A stretch of DNA of 64,000 bases from CAWEQW01 sp963811365 (GCA_963811365.1 CAWEQW010000009.1:248001-312000), one strand, 5' to 3'; positions 29,245 through 40,179 are shown, counted from the first letter of the stretch. Notes: generated by a model from the letters alone, not told the origin. A program made the numbers and translations.

Positions 29245-29670
29245 GTGGCCAAGCGCTGGGTGGGCCCGACCGCGGGCACGCTCGTCAGGAGCGGCGCGAG
29301 GTACGGCGCGAAGTACGGTCCGCACGCGATGCTCGCCTGGGAGCTGGCCGGTACGCACGTCCAGGCCGCGGCGCGGGCCAGGCTGGACGAGCTCGCGGCA
29401 CGGCGGCGGGCGTTCGACCACGCCGACGGTCTGCGGGCGGGCAGCGTGCTCCGGGTGGTCGACCACGGCCTCGTGGTCTTCGTGGCCTACAGCGGTGACG
29501 AGCCGGTCGCGTGCTACCCGCAGGTCGCGGTCCCGCTCGACGACCTGGTGCGCCACGCCGACCTCGACAAGCGTCGTACCCCGCAGCAGCACCAGGAGCG
29601 GTTGCTGCGCAGCCGCGCTCGTCGTGCCGGCGCCCGGATCACCCGCCGCGCACCGAGGTCCCGGGGGTAG
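29245..29670 (+). CDS. Conserved hypothetical protein
   Basis: A 141-residue basic protein with no recognised family. It begins AKRWVGPTAGTLVRSGARYG, has a predicted helix ARARLDELAARRRAF and a small beta region (VLRVVDHGLVVFVAYSGDEP), and ends in an Arg-rich tail (RLLRSRARRAGARITRRAP) that could bind nucleic acid. GTG 29245 has AGAGGGGC upstream. Convergent with the MmpL gene, with nine bases between stops. Confidence 0.6.
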   Translation: MAKRWVGPTAGTLVRSGARYGAKYGPHAMLAWELAGTHVQAAARARLDELAARRRAFDHADGLRAGSVLRVVDHGLVVFVAYSGDEPVACYPQVAVPLDDLVRHADLDKRRTPQQHQERLLRSRARRAGARITRRAPRSRG

Positions 29671-29679
29671 CCACCTCCC

Positions 29680-31902
29680 TCAGGTGGCCGGCTCCGGCTC
29701 CGGCCGAGGTTCCGGCTGGTCCCCGACGTCCTCGACGGGCGGCGGGGGCATGTCTTCGACGCTGCCCTCGAGCTCCAGGTTGGGGATGATCGGCTCCAGC
29801 CACCTCGGCAGCCACCAGGCGCGCGGCCCGAGGATGGACATGATCGAGGGGACGAGCACCATCCGGACGATGCTCGCGTCGATCAGTACCGCGACCGCCA
29901 TGCCGACCGCGAGCATCTTGATCGTCGGGTCGGTGTCCAGCACGAAGCTGGAGAACACCACGACCATGATCGCCGCTGCGGTGGTGATCACCCGGGCCGT
30001 GCTGCCGATGCCGACCGCGACGGACCTGTGCGCGTCGCCGGTCCTGGCCCACACCTCGTGCACCCGGGACAGCAGGAACACCTCGTAGTCCATCGACAGT
30101 CCGAAGATGATCGCGAACATCAGCATCGGCACGAACGCCGGGATCGGCAGGGTCTCCTGGATGCCGACCGCCGACGACCCCCAGCCGAACTGGAAGATCG
30201 CCACCACCACGCCGTACGCCGCGGCCACCGAGAGCAGGTTGAGCACCGCCGCCTTCAGCGCGATCGCCAGCGACCGGAAGGCGACCGTCAGCAGCACCAG
30301 CGCGAGCAGCACGACCGCCGCGATCAGCCAGACCATGCGCTGGGCGACCTTCGCGGTGAAGTCGACGTACCCGGCCGTCGTCCCGACCACGTACCCGGTG
30401 ACCCCCGCGTCGAACAGGGTCTGGGTGCGGATCCGGTTCACCAGGGCGGTCGTCGCGGCGGAGTCCGGGGTGGTGGTCGGCACCACGTTGAGCACCGCGA
30501 CCGACTGCTGCTCGTTGACCTGGGGCGGCAGCACGGACGCGACGCCCGTGGTCTTCTGGAGCCTGGTGGTGAGGTCGTCGACGGTCTGCTTGTCCGTCGG
30601 CGTGCCGGACAGCTCCACGACGACGCTCAGCGGGCCGTTCGCCCCCGGGCCGAAGCCCTCGGTGACCAGGTCGTAGGCGCGCCGGTCCGTCTGGCTCGTC
30701 GGGTCGGTGCCGGCGTCGAGCTGGCCGAGCCGGATGGAGAGCAGAGGGATGGCGAGGATCACCAGGACGAGCACCGCGCCGACGCCCCACGGCCAGGGGC
30801 GGTCGCTGACCATGCGACCCCAGCGGGCGAACGCGCTGTTCTCGTGGTCGGGAGCGGTATGCGCCCGGTGGTCGTGCTCGGCGCGCCGGTCCGCCCGGGT
30901 GCGCACCGAGCTGCGGGCCACGGCCAGGAACGCCGGGGTCAGCGTGAGGGCGGCCAGCATGGTCACCGCGACCACGATGGCAGCCGACAGCCCGAGCTTG
31001 CCGACGAACGGCACGCCGGACACGTACAGCCCCAGGATCGCGATCACCACCGTGCTGCCGGCGACCACGATGGCGGCGCCGGAGGTGCCCTGAGTGCGCG
31101 CGATCGACTGCTCGATGCTCATCCCGTGGTCGATCTGCTCGCGATGTCGCGCGACCAGGAACAGCCCGTAGTCGACCGCGACGCCGAGGCCGAGCAGGGT
31201 TGCGACGGTCGGCCCGGCGGTGGGCACCGTCGTCACCGCGGCGAGCAGCCCCACCAGCGCGAGGCCGCTGCCGACGCTGAAGACCGCGGCTATCAGGGGG
31301 ATCCCCGCGGCGACGAGCGAGCGGAACATGATCAGCAGCAGGACCAGCGCGGCGGTCAGGCCGATCGCCTCCGAGGCGCGGTCCTGGGTGACCTGCGCGA
31401 TCTGACCGGCGGCCCCGCCGTACTCCACCACCAGGCCGGCCTGCCGGGCCGGTGCGGTGGCGTTGTCGAGGAGCGCCAGGTAGGAGCTGGGCAGCGACTG
31501 CGGCACGACGTTCCAGGAGGCCGCGCCGTACGCGATCGTCTTGTCCTTGGCCACCGTGGGGGTGCCCTGGACCGTGAGCGGGTCCACGGCGCTGATGACG
31601 TGCGGCAGGCTGCCGACGTTCTTCATCGTCGTCGACACGGCGGCCGACTGGTCGGCGACGGTGCCGTGCCGGGCGTGGAACACGATCTGGCCCGCGTACC
31701 CGCCCGCCTGCTTGAACTGCCTGTCCAGCAGGTCCACGCCCTGCTGCGAGGTGCTGCCGGGGACGGTGTAGTTGTTGGCGTACTCGCCGCCCCAGGTGGC
31801 GCGGGCGAAGGACAGGCCGAGCAGGATCACGACCCACGCGGCGATGAACCGCCACTTGTGCCGAGCCGCGGCCGCACCCAGCCTGGCGAGGATCTCGTTC
31901 AC
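29680..31902 (-). CDS. MMPL family RND transporter
   Basis: A 740-residue proton-driven exporter with the two-repeat RND architecture: a first helix (WRFIAAWVVILLGLSF), a periplasmic domain, a helix block with VATLLGLGVAVDYGLFLVAR, then a second set (LVLVILAIPLLSIRL), a second periplasmic domain and a final helix block with MFAIIFGLSMDYEVFLLSRV. The two GxxxDYxxFL(V/L)xR motifs contain the proton-relay Asp-Tyr pairs typical of MmpL proteins. The C-terminus is a short Pro/Glu-rich cytoplasmic tail. GTG 31902 is preceded by a G-rich stretch. Cargo is unknown; lipids or polyketides are exported by mycobacterial relatives. Confidence 0.9.
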   Translation of the reverse strand: MNEILARLGAAAARHKWRFIAAWVVILLGLSFARATWGGEYANNYTVPGSTSQQGVDLLDRQFKQAGGYAGQIVFHARHGTVADQSAAVSTTMKNVGSLPHVISAVDPLTVQGTPTVAKDKTIAYGAASWNVVPQSLPSSYLALLDNATAPARQAGLVVEYGGAAGQIAQVTQDRASEAIGLTAALVLLLIMFRSLVAAGIPLIAAVFSVGSGLALVGLLAAVTTVPTAGPTVATLLGLGVAVDYGLFLVARHREQIDHGMSIEQSIARTQGTSGAAIVVAGSTVVIAILGLYVSGVPFVGKLGLSAAIVVAVTMLAALTLTPAFLAVARSSVRTRADRRAEHDHRAHTAPDHENSAFARWGRMVSDRPWPWGVGAVLVLVILAIPLLSIRLGQLDAGTDPTSQTDRRAYDLVTEGFGPGANGPLSVVVELSGTPTDKQTVDDLTTRLQKTTGVASVLPPQVNEQQSVAVLNVVPTTTPDSAATTALVNRIRTQTLFDAGVTGYVVGTTAGYVDFTAKVAQRMVWLIAAVVLLALVLLTVAFRSLAIALKAAVLNLLSVAAAYGVVVAIFQFGWGSSAVGIQETLPIPAFVPMLMFAIIFGLSMDYEVFLLSRVHEVWARTGDAHRSVAVGIGSTARVITTAAAIMVVVFSSFVLDTDPTIKMLAVGMAVAVLIDASIVRMVLVPSIMSILGPRAWWLPRWLEPIIPNLELEGSVEDMPPPPVEDVGDQPEPRPEPEPAT

Positions 31903-32055
31903 GGCGCACCCCTTCGGTCCGTCCCATCGTGGTGGCGCGGACCAGGGCCGGGAAGGTCCGTTGGAACTAGTCACCCGCGACAACACCCCCGTAAAGGGCA
32001 GAAGGGCTGTCTCCGCGAGGCGTTTCGCGCCCGGACGGCTGGGTATCGGCCCGGC

Positions 32056-32922
32056 ATGTTGCAGCCGTCCGACGTCCGCGAGGGGCCTGCGCCGAGGCCG
32101 CCCTCGGACCTGTCTGCCGACCACCCCCGGGGCAGCTCGGGGCAGGACTCCGCGCGGAGCCTGTCGGCCGTGCTGTCCGCGGCGCGCGGGCCGGCGGAGC
32201 TGGTGCTGGCGCGTCACGGCGAGAGCGCCGGCAACCTGGCCGACCGCCGGGCCAGGGAGGCAGGCGCGGAGGCGCTCGACCTGGACCTGCGCGACGCCGA
32301 TGTCGCGCTCTCGGAGGCCGGTCGCGCCCAGGCCGACGCGCTGGCGTCCTGGATGGCCGGCCTGGGCGACGACGACCGACCGACGCTGGTGGTCAGCTCG
32401 CCGTTCCGCCGCGCCGCGGACACCGCGCGCATGGCTGTGCAGGCTTCCGGCATCGAGGTGGTGCTCGACGAGCGGTTGCGGGAGCGCGACCTGGGCGTGT
32501 TCGACGGCCTCACCGGCGCCGGCATCCGGGCCCGCCACCCCGAGGAGGCTCGTCGGCGCGCGAAGGTGGGCAAGTTCTACTACCAGCCCCCGAGCGGGGA
32601 GAGCTGGGCCGACGTCGTGCTGCGGGTGCGCAGTCTGCTCGCGGACCTGCGGGAGGGGTTCGACGGCGCCCGGGTCTGGGCGTTCACCCACCAGGCGGTG
32701 ATCATGTCCTTCCGCTTCGTCCTCGAGGACCTCGACGAGGCCGCGCTGCTCGGCATCGACCGCGAGACGCCGGTGGGCAACGCCTCGCTGACGACCTACC
32801 GCCGAGGAGTGCACGGCCTGGAGCTGGCGTCGTTCGCCGACACGACCGCCGTCGACCGCAGCGAGGCGGACCGGACCACGGAGCCCGGCCGCACGAGCCG
32901 CACGAGTTGCGACGGTGGCTGA
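32056..32922 (+). CDS. Histidine phosphatase family protein
   Basis: A 288-residue phosphoglycerate-mutase-like phosphatase. The RHG motif LVLARHGESAGNL gives the catalytic His near residue 54, SSPFRRAADTARM follows, LRERDLGVFDG supplies the acid, and AFTHQAVIM supplies the second His. An N-terminal extension of about 40 polar residues precedes the fold. ATG 32056 was chosen as the first ATG ahead of the fold; a later start is possible. The stop overlaps a short NnrD-like remnant frame. Substrate unknown. Confidence 0.85.
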   Translation: MLQPSDVREGPAPRPPSDLSADHPRGSSGQDSARSLSAVLSAARGPAELVLARHGESAGNLADRRAREAGAEALDLDLRDADVALSEAGRAQADALASWMAGLGDDDRPTLVVSSPFRRAADTARMAVQASGIEVVLDERLRERDLGVFDGLTGAGIRARHPEEARRRAKVGKFYYQPPSGESWADVVLRVRSLLADLREGFDGARVWAFTHQAVIMSFRFVLEDLDEAALLGIDRETPVGNASLTTYRRGVHGLELASFADTTAVDRSEADRTTEPGRTSRTSCDGG

Positions 32923-33055
32923 CGTCCGCGAGACCGGTCCGGAGCTGCTCCGGCGCTGGCCGCTCCCGCCGTCGGGCAGGGACAAGGAGTCCCGCGGCCG
33001 CATCCACGTCGTCGCAGGCACCCCGGCCACGCCCGGCCCGCGAGGTCCCTGGTGA
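32915..33055 (+). pseudogene. N-terminal remnant of an ADP-dependent NAD(P)H-hydrate dehydratase-like gene
   Basis: A 46-codon frame starts at a GTG overlapping the phosphatase stop and encodes TGPELLRRWPLPPSGRDKES followed by RGRIHVVAGTPATPGPR. That matches the first ~45 residues of NnrD/YjeF C-terminal-type dehydratases (LL..WPLP...KYSRG.vlVvgG...tpGA). The frame then stops and the rest of the kinase-like fold is absent. Either a truncated relic or a very short expressed peptide. The match is by pattern only. Confidence 0.5.
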
Positions 33056-33264
33056 GGTGCCTCACGTGCTGAGCGAGGTCGGCAGCCCCTGACCCGGTCG
33101 GTCCGCCGTGCCGTGGTTTGCCCGGCGCGGGGACGGGTACCCGCCTGCCTTCACGGCCGTGTCCGTCCTGCCGCCGGCGCACGCCCGCGCGGACGGGCAC
33201 CGCGCTCGACCGGGCACCGGACGGACGCCCGCAGAGGCGCACACATCGACGAAGAGGAGGCCCC

Positions 33265-33822
33265 ATGGCCCGCCACACCCTGTCCCGTTCGCTGCACGAC
33301 GTCGGCCTGTCCGCCTGGTTCGGTGGCACGCTCGCCAATGCCGTGGCGCTGAACACCGCGTCCCGTGAGGCCCGCGACGAGCGGAGCACCGGTGCGGTCG
33401 CCAACACCGGCTGGGACCGGTGGACGCCGGTCAACGCCGGAGCCATCGGGCTGCACGTCATGGGCAGCATCGGCGAGCTGCGAGCCGACACCGGTCGGAT
33501 CGCCGGTCAGAGGGGCGTGCTCGCCATGACGGCGGCCAAGACCGCGCTGACCGTTGCCGCGCTCGGCACCACGGCCTACAGCCGGGTCCTCGGCCGTAAG
33601 GTCTCGGAGCGCACCGACGTCGCCGCCCACACGGCGACCGAGCCCGCTGCCGGCACGCCGTGCGAGGTGGTCGCGGCCCAGCGTCAGCTGAAGATCCTCC
33701 AGTGGGCGGTGCCGGCTCTGACCGGCGCGCTCGTCGTGGTCAGCTCGTTCGCCGGCGAGCAGCAGCGGGCGACGGAGGTCCACAAGGGGCTCGTGCAGCG
33801 GTTCGCCGCCCTGGTCGCCTGA
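33265..33822 (+). CDS. Conserved membrane-associated protein of unknown function
   Basis: A 185-residue protein starting at ATG 33265 after a GAGGAGG ribosome site. It has hydrophobic segments at about residues 20-35, 50-62, 85-105 (AMTAAKTALTVAALGTTAY) and 150-165 (LQWAVPALTGALVVVSSF), with a HDVGLSAWFGGTLANAVALN N-terminus. This type is common in actinobacteria but has no assigned role. A strong hairpin lies just downstream. Confidence 0.7.
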   Translation: MARHTLSRSLHDVGLSAWFGGTLANAVALNTASREARDERSTGAVANTGWDRWTPVNAGAIGLHVMGSIGELRADTGRIAGQRGVLAMTAAKTALTVAALGTTAYSRVLGRKVSERTDVAAHTATEPAAGTPCEVVAAQRQLKILQWAVPALTGALVVVSSFAGEQQRATEVHKGLVQRFAALVA

Positions 33823-33838
33823 GACACACCCCGGACGT

Positions 33839-33875
33839 CGACGCCGCCCGCCACTTGAGGTGGCGGGCGGCGTCG
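33839..33875. terminator. Strong bidirectional terminator-like hairpin
   Basis: A perfect 16-bp stem (33839-33854 pairing with 33860-33875) closes a TTGAG loop. It sits between the stop of the membrane protein gene (plus) and the stop of the GH3 gene (minus), the expected place for a shared terminator. There is no U tract, which is usual in high-GC actinobacteria. Confidence 0.8.
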
Positions 33876-33897
33876 GGTGTGCAGCTGCGACTGCGGC

Positions 33898-35945
<2,048 letters not shown>

Positions 35946-36100
35946 GGGTCCTTCTTCCATGAGGGCTTCCGGAGAAGCGGATGAGGCTGGAAATGACAAC
36001 GCTGTTGCTTACGTGGACCGGCCAAACGGTGTCAAGACCCACCCCGGCGCCGAGTTGCATGCTGCCCGATGCGCCAGGCCCGATGCGCCAGGATGGCCCG

Positions 36101-37582
36101 GTGAGCCCTGACCCGCCGCAGCCAGCCGCCCCGGACGACGCCGGGACCGGCATTCGGTTCCCCCGGGCGGGGGACGGCCGGCGGAGCACCTCGGCGGTGG
36201 GCCGTGCGGTCGTGGCGGACGCGCTGAGGCCCGTGGACCCGACCGGCGCCCGGGCCGCGGAGCAGGAGACGAGCTGGCGTTCGGGCTACCTGCCGCACTT
36301 CCGCCGGCTCGTCGAGGCGGGCTTGGACTCGCCCGGTGCCGCGCACACCGTCGCCGGGTCCGGGCTGGCGTCGCTGCACCGCCGGATGCAGGCGGGCGAC
36401 GGGCTGCGGCTCGACCGCTGGACGTCTGCCGAGCGGCTGGAGACCGAGGAGCTGGTCGGCGTCGCAGCCCCGGAGGGGGAGCTGTCCCTGCCGTACCGCG
36501 GAGCGCGGCTGGCGGGACCCGCGCTGCACCGGCGGCTCGACGCGTGGGTCGAGGACGGGATCATGGAGCCGGGCGCCGCGGCCGCGGTGCGTGCGGTGGC
36601 CGCCCAGCCGGAGTGGCTCAGGCTCGACGGGTTCACGGTGGCCGTCCTCGGCGCGGGCGCGGAGATGGGGCCGCTGCGCGCGCTGAGCCGTTGGGGGGCC
36701 CGCGTCGCGGCGGTCGACCTCCCGCGTGCGGCGCTGTGGGACCGGGTCCTGGAGACCGGTCGGCTGGGTGCCGCGCGGCTGCTCGTCCCCCGCGGCAGCG
36801 AGGCCCCGGCGGGCTCCCGGCTGTCGCAGGCGGCCGGCGCCGACCTGGTCACCGCGGCGCCGGCCGTCGCGGACTGGCTCCAGAGGCTCCCGGGGCGGCT
36901 GGTGCTCGGGAACTACGTGTACGCCGACGGTGCGACGAACGTCCGGGTGTCGATGGCCGCCGACGAGCTGGCGCGGAGGCTGCTCGTGGCACGGCCGGAC
37001 ACCGCGCTGGCCTTCCTGGCGACGCCGACCGACGTCTTCGGCGTACCGGGTGACGCGGTCGCGCAGGCCACTCGCGGCTACGACGGCCGGTCGACGCTCG
37101 CCAAGCTGCTCGGCCGTCCGCTGCGGACCGTCACCGGCGGACGGCTGCTGCGGCGCAACTACACGCCGGGCGCCGACCCGGGGCTGAACGACAGCCTCGT
37201 GCCGCAGCAGGGCCCGAACTACGCGCTCGCCAAGCGGCTCCAGCGCTGGCGGGCCACGGTCGCCCGCGCCGCCGGGACCACGGTCTCGCTCAACGTTGCG
37301 CCGCCGACCCGGACCCGGTCCGTCGTTCGCAACCGCGCGCTGGCCGCGGCGTACGCCGGCGCCCACCGGTTCGGGGTCGAGGTGTTCGAGCCGGCGACCG
37401 CCAACGTCTTGATGGCCGCGCTCCTGGTGCACGACCTGCAGGCCGGCGTCCCGGTGCACGACCACCCGTGGCAGGACGAGGCGCAGGAGGCCGTGCACGG
37501 CGGGCTCTGGCGGACGGCGTACGCCCCGCGCAGCGCGCTCGGGCTGGCCGCCCTGCTGGGGTACGGCGCCGCTCGGGGCTGA
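36101..37582 (+). CDS. Unknown protein with a Rossmann-like nucleotide-binding segment
   Basis: A 493-residue cytoplasmic protein without recognised family. A central segment, FTVAVLGAGAEMGPLRALSR followed by WGARVAAVDLPRAALWDRVL, has the beta-alpha-beta glycine pattern of an NAD(P)-binding fold. Later parts include RLVLGNYVYADGATNVRVSM, AFLATPTDVFGVP and DSLVPQQGPNYALAKRLQRW. The last reads like an SDR-style Tyr...Lys pair, but the spacing is not diagnostic. GTG 36101 with AGGA upstream is preferred over ATG 36083. It lies between the GH3 gene (divergent) and an aldo/keto reductase on the same strand. Confidence 0.65.
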   Translation: MSPDPPQPAAPDDAGTGIRFPRAGDGRRSTSAVGRAVVADALRPVDPTGARAAEQETSWRSGYLPHFRRLVEAGLDSPGAAHTVAGSGLASLHRRMQAGDGLRLDRWTSAERLETEELVGVAAPEGELSLPYRGARLAGPALHRRLDAWVEDGIMEPGAAAAVRAVAAQPEWLRLDGFTVAVLGAGAEMGPLRALSRWGARVAAVDLPRAALWDRVLETGRLGAARLLVPRGSEAPAGSRLSQAAGADLVTAAPAVADWLQRLPGRLVLGNYVYADGATNVRVSMAADELARRLLVARPDTALAFLATPTDVFGVPGDAVAQATRGYDGRSTLAKLLGRPLRTVTGGRLLRRNYTPGADPGLNDSLVPQQGPNYALAKRLQRWRATVARAAGTTVSLNVAPPTRTRSVVRNRALAAAYAGAHRFGVEVFEPATANVLMAALLVHDLQAGVPVHDHPWQDEAQEAVHGGLWRTAYAPRSALGLAALLGYGAARG

Positions 37583-37670
37583 TCCGCGGCCGTCCGTGCG
37601 TGTTGCCGCGGGTTTCGCAGGCGTGCCTAGGTTGGCAACGACCTGCCTCCAAGTCGGAAAGGACCGCACC

Positions 37671-38642
37671 TTGAAGCACACCACCCTCGGCACCCTCGAC
37701 GTCTCACGCCTCGGGCTCGGCTGCATGGGCATGTCGGCGTTCTACTCCGGCGCGGGCGGGGATGACGCGGAGTCGATCCGGACGATCCACCGCGCCCTGG
37801 ATCTGGGCGTGACCTTCCTCGACACCGCGGAGATCTACGGGCCGTACCTCAACGAGGAGCTGCTGGCCAGGGCGCTGCGCGGCAGGCGCGACCAGGCCGT
37901 GGTGGCCACGAAGTTCGGCACGCTGCTGCACCGGTCCGACGACAGCCACGGGCTGGACGGCAGCCCGGAGAACGTCCGGCTCTCCGTCGAGGGGTCGCTC
38001 AAGCGGCTGGACACCGACCGCATCGACCTCTACTACCAGCACCGGATGGACCCCGGTACGCCGGTCGAGGAGACCGTAGGCGCCCTCAAGGAGCTCGTCG
38101 ACGAGGGCAAGATCGTGCACTACGGGCTCTCCGAGGCGGCGCCGGCGACCATCCGACGCGCACACGCGGTGCACCCGGTCACCGCCCTGCAGACCGAGTA
38201 CTCCCTGTGGTCGCGCGACCCCGAGCAGGAGATCCTGCCGCTGGTGCGCGAGCTCGGCATCGGCTTCGTGCCGTACTCGCCGCTGGGCCGGGGGTTCCTG
38301 ACCGGGGCGATCCGCTCCCTGGACGCCCTCGACGAGGACGACTTCCGCCGGCACAACCCGCGGTTCGCCGGGGAGAACCTGCAGCGCAACATCGGGATCG
38401 TCGAGGTGGTCGACGCGGTCGCCGCCGAGGCCGGCGGCACCCCGGCCCAGGTCGCGCTGGCGTGGCTCCTCGCGCAGGGCGAGCACCTCGCGCCGATCCC
38501 CGGCACCAAGCGGGTCTCCCGCCTCGAGGAGAACGTCGGCGCCGACGCGCTCGAGCTCACCGTCGACCAGCTCGACCGGCTCGGCTCGGTCGACGCGGCC
38601 GTGGGCGACCGCTACGCCGACATGTCCCCGCTGAACCGCTGA
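37671..38642 (+). CDS. Aldo/keto reductase
   Basis: A 323-residue NADPH-dependent aldo/keto reductase, YajO/IolS-like. The catalytic tetrad is visible: Asp51 and Tyr56 in FLDTAEIYGP, Lys81 in VVATKFG and His124 in YYQHRMDP. The cofactor region near the C-terminus is IPGTKRVSRLEENVGA. A TTG start at 37671 with AAAGGA seven bases upstream gives the family N-terminus LKHTTLGTLDVSRLGLGCMG. Substrate unknown. Confidence 0.92.
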   Translation: MKHTTLGTLDVSRLGLGCMGMSAFYSGAGGDDAESIRTIHRALDLGVTFLDTAEIYGPYLNEELLARALRGRRDQAVVATKFGTLLHRSDDSHGLDGSPENVRLSVEGSLKRLDTDRIDLYYQHRMDPGTPVEETVGALKELVDEGKIVHYGLSEAAPATIRRAHAVHPVTALQTEYSLWSRDPEQEILPLVRELGIGFVPYSPLGRGFLTGAIRSLDALDEDDFRRHNPRFAGENLQRNIGIVEVVDAVAAEAGGTPAQVALAWLLAQGEHLAPIPGTKRVSRLEENVGADALELTVDQLDRLGSVDAAVGDRYADMSPLNR

Positions 38643-38765
38643 GCCGTCTCAGCCGCTGGGCCCGCCGAATGGTCGCCCGGTCTCCGGGTACCTCCGGCTG
38701 GTCCGTGAAGTGCTCGAGCGTGCACCGGCTGAGGTGGACGCACCCCTGATGAGAGAGGAGCGGCC

Positions 38766-39047
38766 ATGCCGTCCGAGAGCAACACCACGACCGACCACGA
38801 CACGATCCGTTCCTGGGTGGAGAGGCACGACGGTGCCCCGGCCGCCGTCCGCGGCACGGGTGATGCCGGAGACGGTGTCGGGGTGCTCCGCATCGACTTC
38901 CCCGGCGGCACGGGGGAGGACCGCCTGGAGCACATCAGCTGGGACGACTGGTTCTCGACCTTCGACGAGAACGAGCTGGCCTTCCTCCACCAGGAGCACA
39001 AGGCCGGCGGCGAGGACAGCACGTTCTTCAAGCTTGTCCGGCGCTGA
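38766..39047 (+). CDS. Small acidic conserved protein
   Basis: A 93-residue acidic protein. Its C-terminal half, ISWDDWFSTFDENELAFLHQ followed by STFFKLVRR, is a pattern seen in many actinobacterial and cyanobacterial proteins sometimes labelled branching-enzyme-like, with no proven role. ATG 38766 has GAGAGGAGCGG upstream. Thirty-four bases separate it from the hemerythrin gene, so co-expression is likely. Confidence 0.65.
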   Translation: MPSESNTTTDHDTIRSWVERHDGAPAAVRGTGDAGDGVGVLRIDFPGGTGEDRLEHISWDDWFSTFDENELAFLHQEHKAGGEDSTFFKLVRR

Positions 39048-39081
39048 CCGCGCCGGTCACCACCACGAGAGGAGATCCAAC

Positions 39082-39660
39082 ATGGGTGACGCAGCAGAGG
39101 ACCGCGCGAAGGCACAGCAGCTTCCCGAGGGTGACGTGATCCGCATCCTGCTCGAGCAGCACGCCCGGATCCGCGAGCTGTTCGCGGACGTCAAGGGGGC
39201 GGACGGCGAGCACAAGCAGCACGCCTTCGACGAGCTGCGGGCACTGCTGGCCGTGCACGAGACGGCCGAGGAGATGGTGCTCCGGCCGATCACCAAGGAC
39301 CTCGCCGACAAGGTGGCCGAGGCCCGCAACCAGGAGGAGTCGGAGGCCAACGAGGTGCTCAAGGAGCTCGAGAAGCTGGACGTCTCCAGCCCCGACTTCT
39401 CCGAGAAGCTCGAGTCGTTCGAGAAGGCGGTCTCCGACCACGCCGAGGCCGAGGAGTCCGAGGAGTTCCCGAAGATCCTCTCCTCGTGCGACGAGAGCCG
39501 GCGCCGCGCGATGGGGTCGCAGATCAAGGCGGCCGAGTCGGTGGCGCCCACTCACCCGCACCCCTCGTCGGCAGGCTCCCCTGCGGCGCAGTACGCCGTG
39601 GGCCCGTTCGCGTCGCTGGTCGACCGCACCCGCGACGCGATCGGCAAGGTCGCGAGCTGA
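39082..39660 (+). CDS. Hemerythrin HHE domain protein
   Basis: A 192-residue, highly acidic helical protein with the di-iron hemerythrin pattern: ILLEQHARIRELF, LLAVHETAEEMVL and AVSDHAEAEESEEFP supply the His/Glu ligands. Bacterial members bind oxygen or nitric oxide, or act in redox and iron stress responses; the exact role is unknown. The C-terminal 40 residues are a Ser/Pro/His-rich tail. ATG 39082 follows GAGAGGAGA. A complex RNA-like structure lies immediately downstream. Confidence 0.85.
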   Translation: MGDAAEDRAKAQQLPEGDVIRILLEQHARIRELFADVKGADGEHKQHAFDELRALLAVHETAEEMVLRPITKDLADKVAEARNQEESEANEVLKELEKLDVSSPDFSEKLESFEKAVSDHAEAEESEEFPKILSSCDESRRRAMGSQIKAAESVAPTHPHPSSAGSPAAQYAVGPFASLVDRTRDAIGKVAS

Positions 39661-39702
39661 CCTGCCCGTGAACCGGACGGACTAGTCCGAAGGGGCTATG
39701 GT

Positions 39703-39775
39703 TCGGCGCGGCCCGGCTCGCGCAGACTTCTGCGCGTCGCCTCGCTCGTCGAGGCGACTGCCCGGGCCGCGCCGA
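39703..39775. terminator. Three-way-junction structure between convergent genes
   Basis: A perfect 14-bp outer stem (39703-39716 with 39762-39775) encloses two further hairpins: CGCGCAGA/TCTGCGCG at 39719-39736 and TCGCCTCG/CGAGGCGA at 39737-39744 and 39750-39757. It separates the hemerythrin gene (plus) from the phosphoesterase gene (minus), so it can serve as a terminator for both. The multi-branched form is unusual for a terminator. A 12-bp palindrome CGGACTAGTCCG lies just before it (39678-39689). Confidence 0.65.
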
Positions 39776-39776
39776 C

Positions 39777-40127
39777 TCAGGAGGGCTGGTCCTTGGTGCG
39801 GTGCAGCAGCCAGTCCTGCTCGGTCCGGATCAGGGCGTACCTCACCGAGCCGGTGCGTCCGTGCAGCGTGAACAGCAGGCGCTGTGCCGTGCAGCCCTCG
39901 TTCTCCCACCAGCCGATGTCGGCGACGGCCTTGTCCGCGTCCTCGTAGGTCAGGTGGTCCATCGCATGGTCGTCCACAGCGATGGCGAGGCGGTTCCCGC
40001 GTGGGTCGGAGGGGAGCCCGCGCGGGACCGCCCACGACAGCAGCACGCCGTCATGCTCGAGGCGCAGGTCGACGTGCGGACGGGGCTTGCGGTGGTCGTG
40101 GACCACGAAGGCCGGTCGGTCGCTCAC
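39777..40127 (-). CDS. LigD-type 3'-phosphoesterase domain protein, stand-alone
   Basis: A 116-residue protein equal to most of the 3'-phosphoesterase (PE) module of bacterial ligase D, which trims 3' ends during non-homologous end joining. Key segments: VVHDHRKPRPHVDLRLEHDG (metal-binding His/Asp/Arg cluster), LLSWAVPRGLPSDP, VDDHAMDHLTYED and the C-terminal LHGRTGSVRYALIR and WLLHRTKDQ. GTG 40127 starts right at the fold; ATG 40178 would add 17 residues. No ku or ligase genes are near. It could be a repair accessory. Divergent from sthA. Confidence 0.8.
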   Translation of the reverse strand: MSDRPAFVVHDHRKPRPHVDLRLEHDGVLLSWAVPRGLPSDPRGNRLAIAVDDHAMDHLTYEDADKAVADIGWWENEGCTAQRLLFTLHGRTGSVRYALIRTEQDWLLHRTKDQPS

Positions 40128-40179
40128 GGTTGCGTGTCTACCGCATCGGATAGCCTCGGCCCAGGCGGAGGGAGACACG

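Noticed and set aside
39703..39775. tRNA-like cloverleaf
   Set aside because: Only two inner hairpins, a 14-bp outer stem, no anticodon-arm spacing and no T-loop sequence.
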